Assembly: GCA_021778575.1 (NCBI GenBank)
Contig: JAJYCH010000081.1
Coordinates: forward strand, 1 to 10,847
Length of the DNA stretch: 10,847 nucleotides
Reading direction: 5' to 3'
Origin: Planctomycetota bacterium
GTDB taxonomy: Bacteria; Planctomycetota; Planctomycetia; Isosphaerales; Isosphaeraceae
The position numbers and the translations under genes were made by a program. Of this stretch, positions 6,376 to 10,847 are shown piece by piece. The notes beneath the pieces are model-generated. The model saw only the letters and a program-made list of their open reading frames with translations. It did not search any database and had not been told where the DNA came from. Every line of letters begins with the position of its first letter. Position 1 is the first letter of the stretch.

Positions 6376-7224
6376 ATGCCGCGATTCTTATTCTGGAATT
6401 ATCGCTGCAAACTTCCTGACAAGGAAGAAATTCTCGCCCGACTGATTCACCATGAAGTTGTTGATGTGGTCTTGCTCGCCGAGTCGTCTTGCGAACCGAA
6501 TCGGCTGAGTGACCGGCTATCGTCATCAGGTAGACCGTACCAGTGGCTTCCTTCATCAGATCAGCGATTCCAGATCTTCGCAGGTTATTCCGACAAAGTC
6601 TTCTCTCAGATTCGCGTTCACGACAAGCTTCGGCTCATGATCTTCCACCCTCCAGGCCATCCGGAGATGATTTTGGGAGTGGTTCATCTGGATTCCGGAC
6701 TTTATCGTGAACGTGCCGAGCGAAAAACAATCGCGACAGAACTCTCGCGATCTGTGCGTCTGTTTCAAAGGGAGCGTCGTCATTCGCGTTCGATCATTGT
6801 TGGCGATTTCAATCTGAACCCCTTTGATGACGGCATGATCTCCCCAGAAGGCTTCGGTGGGATGATGACCAAGAGGCTTGTCCAGAAGAATGCTCTGTCG
6901 CAAAACGACCGCTCCTCACGCTTCTACAATCCGATCTGGAAGCGGCTCGGTTCTGATATACTCGACGGTGCTCCTGGAACCTACTACTGGAGGCAGCAGC
7001 GCGAATTCAATATCTTCTGGAATTATGTGGATCAGGTGCTGGTTGGCCACGATCTTCTTGACTACTTTCCGGATTCGAGATTCCGGATTCTGACTGCAAT
7101 TCCTGGCTTGAATGAACCCAGCTTTCTCATCCGTGAAACCAAGGCTCATTGGAAGATAGAGGTTTCGGATCACCTGCCAATCCTCTTCGATGTAGATCTC
7201 CCGTCGGAGGCCGATCATGATTGA
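6376..7224 (+). CDS. Endonuclease/exonuclease/phosphatase (EEP) family protein, first gene of a two-gene cassette
   Basis: 282 residues, the usual size of one EEP domain. The family uses a metal to cut phosphoester bonds in DNA, RNA, nucleotides or lipids. Key motifs are in the right order: LFWNYR with N8, LLAES with E36, VHLDS with H104, GDFNLNP with D144 and N146, YVDQVLV with D219, and SDHLPI with D265 and H266. The active site therefore looks intact. There is no signal peptide or membrane segment, so it is probably cytoplasmic. The ATG at 6376 has only a weak purine stretch upstream. Base composition is low: 29 of 60 G+C at 6421-6480 and 28 of 60 at 6781-6840, against 38 of 60 in rnr at 8401-8460, which suggests transfer from another genome. 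The stop overlaps the next start by eight bases. The substrate is unknown; a defence or toxin nuclease is possible, and so is a housekeeping phosphodiesterase. Confidence 0.88.
   Translation: MPRFLFWNYRCKLPDKEEILARLIHHEVVDVVLLAESSCEPNRLSDRLSSSGRPYQWLPSSDQRFQIFAGYSDKVFSQIRVHDKLRLMIFHPPGHPEMILGVVHLDSGLYRERAERKTIATELSRSVRLFQRERRHSRSIIVGDFNLNPFDDGMISPEGFGGMMTKRLVQKNALSQNDRSSRFYNPIWKRLGSDILDGAPGTYYWRQQREFNIFWNYVDQVLVGHDLLDYFPDSRFRILTAIPGLNEPSFLIRETKAHWKIEVSDHLPILFDVDLPSEADHD
7206..7210 (+). promoter_or_regulatory. Ribosome binding site of the 144-residue partner gene
   Basis: GGAGG lies inside the last codons of the EEP gene, six bases before the ATG at 7217. It supports the overlapping start and coupled expression of the two genes. 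Confidence 0.65.
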
Positions 7225-7651
7225 AGCGAGAGAAGATCTCTGGCCGTCCGACTTTCCCGGTGTCAACGACCCCGCGCCAGTCGCACTTCTCAAGGAGCAA
7301 GCAGAGTTTCTGGTCAGGAAGACCAATGGCGACATTGAGGGGGTCGTTCGGCTGGTTATCGAGAAAGACACGGCGCATCACATCATGTATTTGAAGGCGA
7401 GTCGGGTGGACCTCATGGTTGCTGTCATCATGATTGAATACTCGCCATTCAAGGATATCGACAGTGTTTATCCGATCTTGGCTTATCCTCCTGGAGATGG
7501 CGGGGCCGGATTTGGGCCGAAAGTGACGATCGCGAACGACGAGGAGTTCAGGAGATGGCTCCGAGATCAACTCTCGTCAAAGTCGATGCTTTCCAGAATT
7601 GGTGTCTTGAAGAGTTATATTCGTGACATGATCGAAGCGGAAGCCTCTTGA
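7217..7651 (+). CDS. Protein of unknown function, partner of the EEP protein
   Basis: 144 residues, acidic to neutral, with no signal peptide or membrane helix. The ATG overlaps the EEP stop (ATGATTGA) and has GGAGG six bases upstream, so the two proteins are probably made together. Visible parts: an N-terminal helix-like stretch APVALLKEQAEFLVRKTNG (20-38), then alternating strands (EGVVRLVIEK, MVAVIMIEY, VYPILAY at about 41-90), a Gly-rich turn GDGGAGFGP (93-101), and a C-terminal helical part (108-140) with FRRWLRDQL and SYIRDMIEAE. I do not recognise a named domain. The LLKEQAEFL opening with a YPI strand reminds me of small uncharacterised proteins found in variable regions, but that is recollection and unverified. 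Low GC (27 of 60 at 7381-7440) matches the EEP gene. It could be an inhibitor, sensor or adaptor for the nuclease. Confidence 0.76.
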   Translation: MIEAREDLWPSDFPGVNDPAPVALLKEQAEFLVRKTNGDIEGVVRLVIEKDTAHHIMYLKASRVDLMVAVIMIEYSPFKDIDSVYPILAYPPGDGGAGFGPKVTIANDEEFRRWLRDQLSSKSMLSRIGVLKSYIRDMIEAEAS

Positions 7652-7688
7652 GCGAGTGAAATCAAACGATTCCGCTGGATTCCAGGGA

Positions 7689-7699
7689 CAAGTTGAATC
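7689..7699 (+). repeat. Right copy of the imperfect 11-base direct repeat
   Basis: CAAGTTGAATC lies 38 bases after the stop of the 144-residue protein gene and just before rnr. It differs from the left copy at 6343-6353 at one base. Confidence 0.35.
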
Positions 7700-7711
7700 A
7701 ACAAGGCGAGA

Positions 7712-9982
7712 GTGCTGCTCATGGATGACCACGTCGCCAGACTCCTGTCATTAATCTCCGAGCCCGATTATGTTCCCATCAGCGTCAAAACTCTTGCCAA
7801 GCGCTTTGGCGTGAATAACGACGACTATCCGGCGTTCCGGATGATGATGAAGGGGCTGATCAAGGCGGGCAAGCTCGAACTGAACAAGAGCAAGCAGGTC
7901 CGCAAGGTCCAGACCGGGTCGACCTGGCCGACCATCACCGGGACCTTCCGGCGCAGCTCGAAAGGCTTCGGCTTCGTCAGACCCAGCAAGTCGACCGAGA
8001 AGTCGGAACAGATCTTCATTCCCGTCGATGCCGGGCGCGACGCCTCCACCGGCGACGAGGTCGTCGTCAAGATCGTCAAGAAGGCCAAGGGGCCGGGCTT
8101 CAATCCCGAAGGCAAGATCGTACAGGTCACGAACCGGGCCTCCGGCCTGTTCGTCGGCCACTATTTCGAGAAGAACGCGGCGGGTTATGTCCATATCGAT
8201 GGCAAGACCTTCGCCGACCCGGTCTACGTCGGCGACCCGGGTGCCAAAGGGGCCAAGCCGGGCGACAAGGTCGCTCTCGAAATGGCCCGCTATCCCACGC
8301 CTTATCGCGAAGGGGAAGGGGTCATCACCGAGGTCTTCGGACCCCGAGGCCAGCCGAAAGTCGAGACCATCGCCATCATCCGAGGGATGGGCATCCCCGA
8401 CGTCTTCGACGACGACACGCTCGAAGAAGCTCGGGCTCAGGCCAAGGCGTTCGACGAGGAAATCATCGGCGATCGCGAGGACCTCCGCGACCAGTTGACC
8501 ATCACCATCGACCCGGCCACCGCTCGCGACTTCGACGACGCGATTACCCTGACTCGCGACGACAAGGGGTACTGGAGCCTCGGCGTGCATATCGCCGATG
8601 TCTCGCACTTTGTTCGGGTCGGTTCGCCGCTCGACGACACGGCTCGCCGGCGCGGGACCAGCGTTTACCTGCCCGATCGGGTGATCCCGATGCTCCCCGA
8701 GGTGATCTCCAACAGTCTGGCCAGCCTCCAGGCGGGGCATACCCGGTACACCGTCAGCGCCTTCATGGAATTCAACGAGGACGGGGTCCGGACCGACCGC
8801 CGGTTCGCTCGGACCGCGATCAAGGTCGACCGTCGATTCGCTTACGAAGAGGTGTTCGAGGTCATCGAACATCCCGACGGCGAACTTGCCCAGAGCCTCT
8901 ATCCCGAGGTCCGCGCGATGATCGCGCGGATGCTCGAACTGGCGATGATCCTCCGCCGTCGCCGGTTCCAGCGCGGGGCGCTGGAGCTGAGCATGCCCGA
9001 GGTTGAAATTGACCTGGGCGATCAAGGCGAGGTCACGGGGGCTCACCTGGCGTCCAATGACGTGAGCCACCAGATCATCGAGGAGTTCATGCTCGCCGCC
9101 AACGAGGCAGTCGCTTCGTATCTGACCGAGGCCAAGGCCGGCTTCCTCCGACGGGTCCATCCCGATCCCGAACCGCGCAAGCTCAAGGACTTCGCCGAGT
9201 TCGCGCGCAGTCTGGGAATCGAGATCGAAGACTATCTGAGCCGGTTCGAGCTGCAGCGAGTGCTGGCCGAGGCCGCCAACAAGCCCGAGGCCTACGCCGT
9301 TCACTTCGGGTTGCTCCGGAGCCTCAAGCAGGCGGTTTACACGCCCGAGCAAGAAGGGCATTACGCTCTGGCCAGCGAGGATTACTGCCACTTCACCTCG
9401 CCGATCCGGCGCTATCCCGACCTCCAGGTCCATCGCCAGCTCACGGCGTTGCTGGCCGGGAAGAAGCCGAAGTCGAATTTCGACGAACTGGCCAGCCTGG
9501 CCGAACATTGCACGATGACCGAACGGCGAGCCGAGACCGCCGAGCGTGAGCTGATCAAGATCAAACTCTTGACTTATCTTTCGGGCCATATCGGCGAGGT
9601 CTATCACGCCGTGATCGTTGGAGTCGAGGATTTTGGCTTCTTCTGCCGACTCATCGAGATCCCGGCCGAGGGGCTGGTCCACATCACGGCGCTCGGGGAT
9701 GATTACTATTATCTCGAAAAAGCGACCCATTCGCTGATCGGCCGGCGTGGCGGCAAGCAGTACCGGTTGGGAGACCGAATCGAGGTCACGATCGCCCGCG
9801 TCGATATTGATCGTCGCGAACTCGACCTGATCCTGGGCGCCCTCCCGCCCGCCGAACCGGCTGAAGTTCCCCGCAAGCCCCGCCCCAGCCGCGAGCCGGG
9901 TACTGATCGCCCCTCGCCCCGAACACGACCGGCTTCCAAGCCGACCAAGGCACGGAAGAAAGGGAAGGGTCGCCGCAAATAA
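7712..9982 (+). CDS. rnr: Ribonuclease R
   Basis: 756 residues, normal for RNase R. It is a processive 3'-5' exoribonuclease that degrades structured RNA. Domains in order: a winged-helix-like N-terminus (about 4-65), a first cold-shock/OB domain with KGFGFVRP at 84-91, a second at about 145-225, the RNB catalytic domain from about 255 to 590, an S1 domain at about 627-711, and a Pro/Arg/Lys-rich tail ending KARKKGKGRRK. The metal-binding aspartates in TIDPATARDFDDA are D267, D273, D275 and D276, with the same spacing as the catalytic Asp set of E. coli RNase II. The conserved TSPIRRYPDLQVHRQL is at 562-577. The GTG at 7712 has AAGG five bases upstream. An ATG at 7721 gives the N-terminus MDDHVARLL and is a close alternative; the difference is three residues. 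No promoter is obvious in the 60 bases upstream, so read-through from the cassette or the yhaM-like gene is possible. Composition returns to high GC here. Confidence 0.97.
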   Translation: MLLMDDHVARLLSLISEPDYVPISVKTLAKRFGVNNDDYPAFRMMMKGLIKAGKLELNKSKQVRKVQTGSTWPTITGTFRRSSKGFGFVRPSKSTEKSEQIFIPVDAGRDASTGDEVVVKIVKKAKGPGFNPEGKIVQVTNRASGLFVGHYFEKNAAGYVHIDGKTFADPVYVGDPGAKGAKPGDKVALEMARYPTPYREGEGVITEVFGPRGQPKVETIAIIRGMGIPDVFDDDTLEEARAQAKAFDEEIIGDREDLRDQLTITIDPATARDFDDAITLTRDDKGYWSLGVHIADVSHFVRVGSPLDDTARRRGTSVYLPDRVIPMLPEVISNSLASLQAGHTRYTVSAFMEFNEDGVRTDRRFARTAIKVDRRFAYEEVFEVIEHPDGELAQSLYPEVRAMIARMLELAMILRRRRFQRGALELSMPEVEIDLGDQGEVTGAHLASNDVSHQIIEEFMLAANEAVASYLTEAKAGFLRRVHPDPEPRKLKDFAEFARSLGIEIEDYLSRFELQRVLAEAANKPEAYAVHFGLLRSLKQAVYTPEQEGHYALASEDYCHFTSPIRRYPDLQVHRQLTALLAGKKPKSNFDELASLAEHCTMTERRAETAERELIKIKLLTYLSGHIGEVYHAVIVGVEDFGFFCRLIEIPAEGLVHITALGDDYYYLEKATHSLIGRRGGKQYRLGDRIEVTIARVDIDRRELDLILGALPPAEPAEVPRKPRPSREPGTDRPSPRTRPASKPTKARKKGKGRRK

Positions 9983-9997
9983 TTGATCCAGCCATTC

Positions 9998-10273
9998 TCA
10001 ATTCCGGGAACGCTGATCGATTGGATGCGGGATCTCATTCGGATCGGGAAGTTGCAGGACCATCGTCCTTTCCCCGTCGCGATGCGCTTCGATCAGGAAC
10101 CAGCAACCACACTTGGGACAGGTCCCCAGTATCCGGTCCGGCTGCGCGGGGTCGGGCTGATGGGTGTCGATCAGCCCTTTACAGGATCGACACTTGAGGT
10201 CCGAAAGGGCATGCGACACCACGAACGAGTAGTGAAGAGTGAAGGACTGATTGCGTGTGGAAGTGTAGTTCAC
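9998..10273 (-). CDS. Small zinc-ribbon protein of unknown function
   Basis: 91 residues from a GTG at 10273. Two Cys pairs, CRSC at 28-31 and CPKC at 52-55, are separated by about 20 residues (GLIDTHQPDPAQPDRILGT) and look like a four-Cys zinc ribbon; an extra Cys lies at 57. WFLIEAHRDGERTMVLQLPD follows, a short beta-rich end. I recall similar short proteins in planctomycete genomes but know of no assigned role; nucleic-acid or protein binding is the usual use of such ribbons. The first 17 residues are uncertain, as no good SD precedes the GTG at 10273; tandem GTG codons at residues 18-19 could be the start instead (about 10222). The gene is convergent with rnr, with only 15 bases between the stops. 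Confidence 0.68.
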   Translation of the reverse strand: MNYTSTRNQSFTLHYSFVVSHALSDLKCRSCKGLIDTHQPDPAQPDRILGTCPKCGCWFLIEAHRDGERTMVLQLPDPNEIPHPIDQRSRN

Positions 10274-10370
10274 GGACGTGTCTTTCAGCTAGGTCGCTGA
10301 TCGGTCTTATCCGGCCACGGCATCGAGGTCGGAACCCTGCACTTCGGAATTTGCGAGCGGGGACTTTGCC

Positions 10371-10389
10371 GGGAACGCAGAACGTTCCC
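10371..10389. repeat. Short perfect inverted repeat
   Basis: GGGAACG and CGTTCCC form a seven-pair stem around a five-base loop CAGAA. No T-run follows on either strand, so terminator function is doubtful; an operator is possible. Confidence 0.25.
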
Positions 10390-10534
10390 TGAAGATGCCC
10401 TACGCCAGCCTTCCGGACTTGTGACACGCCCACGTCCAACAATTCTCGACTCGTCGAAAATCGATCCTCAAGTGTCACTTTCTGGAGAATCCGTCGCCGA
10501 TCGACAACGTGTCTCTGTCGAGAAACCAGGGCGC

Positions 10535-10564
10535 TTGGCTGTTTGAGGAGGGATTGGTTACGAT
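10535..10564 (+). promoter_or_regulatory. Weak candidate promoter for the lipoprotein gene
   Basis: TTGGCT at 10535-10540 and TACGAT at 10559-10564 have an 18-base spacer; each matches the sigma-70 consensus at four of six positions. They sit about 60 bases before the start codon. An AT-rich patch (ATAAATTCGGAAATTT) follows directly. Confidence 0.25.
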
Positions 10565-10612
10565 GACATAAATTCGGAAATTTCGCTTGCGGTCCTGGTT
10601 CGTGGTCCCGGT

Positions 10613-10618
10613 GGGAGG
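10613..10618 (+). promoter_or_regulatory. Shine-Dalgarno of the lipoprotein gene
   Basis: GGGAGG lies 4 bases before the ATG at 10623, 7 before the GTG at 10626 and 10 before the ATG at 10629, so it supports this gene but leaves the exact start among three adjacent in-frame codons. Confidence 0.55.
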
Positions 10619-10622
10619 TTGG

Positions 10623-10847
10623 ATGGTGATGCGTCTCTGGAGCAAAAGGATCACGGTCGGCCTGGTTCTCTCTTTGGCCGGCCTGTCGGGTTGTGGTCAG
10701 GATCCGTTTGGTCCGCCGACGCGCGTGCGCCCAGCCACTTCAGCCGAGACGACGGAGAAGGCGAAGTCGATCGACTTCATCACGGCGGGTATTCCCGTCG
10801 GTGAGGTTGAAGAATGGGCGCGCGAGGCTCAGTTCGACGCGAATGTG
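10623..10847 (+). CDS. Lipoprotein, N-terminal part (runs off right edge)
   Basis: 75 codons are inside the window and the frame stays open to the edge. The N-terminus is a clear lipoprotein signal: a basic n-region (MVMRLWSKR), a hydrophobic core (about 10-20) and a lipobox LSGC with C24 as the lipidated cysteine. A Pro/Thr/Glu-rich linker (about 25-50) follows, as expected for a protein tethered to a membrane, then the start of a folded part (SIDFITAGIPVGEVEEWAREAQ). G25-Q26-D27 after the cysteine does not settle inner versus outer membrane. The folded part is too short to name; a solute-binding protein is one option but unsupported. Start choice: ATG 10623 is the longest; GTG 10626 or ATG 10629 fit the GGGAGG as well. 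Confidence 0.76.
   Translation, partial: MVMRLWSKRITVGLVLSLAGLSGCGQDPFGPPTRVRPATSAETTEKAKSIDFITAGIPVGEVEEWAREAQFDANV

Larger units (their letters stand above)
10274..10622. other. Intergenic region between the zinc-ribbon gene and the lipoprotein gene
   Basis: 349 bases without a supported gene. It separates two genes that diverge, so both promoters should lie here. Seen inside: a short hairpin at 10371-10389 and a weak possible promoter at 10535-10564. A minus-strand reading frame at 10179-10478 overlaps the zinc-ribbon gene in another frame and has no family-like content. Confidence 0.55.

Noticed and set aside
7751..9730. 659-codon minus-strand open frame
   Set aside because: Antisense to RNase R, which is certain from its RNB and S1 domains.
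9981..10003. AATTGA and TCAATT inverted repeat between the rnr and zinc-ribbon stops
   Set aside because: Six A/T-rich pairs with an 11-base loop are too weak to call a bidirectional terminator.
10189..10476. GACACTTGAGG at 10189-10199 and its inverse CCTCAAGTGTC at 10466-10476
   Set aside because: An 11-base inverted match 266 bases apart, one copy inside a coding region; likely chance at this scale.
10179..10478. 99-codon minus-strand open frame
   Set aside because: It overlaps the zinc-ribbon gene in another frame and shows no domain; the zinc-ribbon frame has paired CxxC motifs.

Overview
The window looks like chromosomal DNA of a planctomycete, probably of the Isosphaeraceae type. GC is high (38 of 60 bases in a sample line of the RNase R gene). 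A predicted exported protein starts with an Arg-rich stretch and an LExRxLxA motif typical of planctomycete surface proteins. The YhaM-like and WecA-like proteins also read like planctomycete versions. The taxonomic call is inference from recognised protein style, not from a marker gene.

Left part (1-3436, all minus strand): a tightly packed operon reading leftwards. proS (prolyl-tRNA synthetase) comes first, then a 97-residue two-helix membrane protein, a WecA/TagO-type polyprenyl-phosphate sugar-1-phosphate transferase, and the start of a membrane protein that looks like an O-antigen ligase. The three junctions overlap by 4, 4 and 26 bases and every start has a Shine-Dalgarno-like sequence, so translation is probably coupled. 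A translation enzyme is thus linked to envelope polysaccharide synthesis.

Middle part (3437-5338): a 440-base divergent intergenic region, an exported CARDB-like two-domain protein of unknown role, an 18-bp hairpin behind it, and a near-consensus sigma-70 promoter for the next gene.

Right-centre part (5339-9982, plus strand): a YhaM-type 3'-5' exoribonuclease (OB fold plus HD domain) and RNase R (rnr). Between them sits a two-gene cassette of clearly lower GC (about 45-48% in sampled lines). It encodes an endonuclease/exonuclease/phosphatase (EEP) family protein and an overlapping 144-residue protein of unknown function. An imperfect 11-base direct repeat lies just outside each end of this cassette. 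It is the best candidate in the window for an acquired, possibly defence- or toxin-like, undescribed module, but its function is not shown by the sequence.

Right end (9983-10847): a small minus-strand zinc-ribbon protein convergent with rnr, a 349-base stretch with no gene, and the first 75 codons of a lipoprotein that runs off the window. I saw no tRNA, rRNA, CRISPR array, transposase or integrase.
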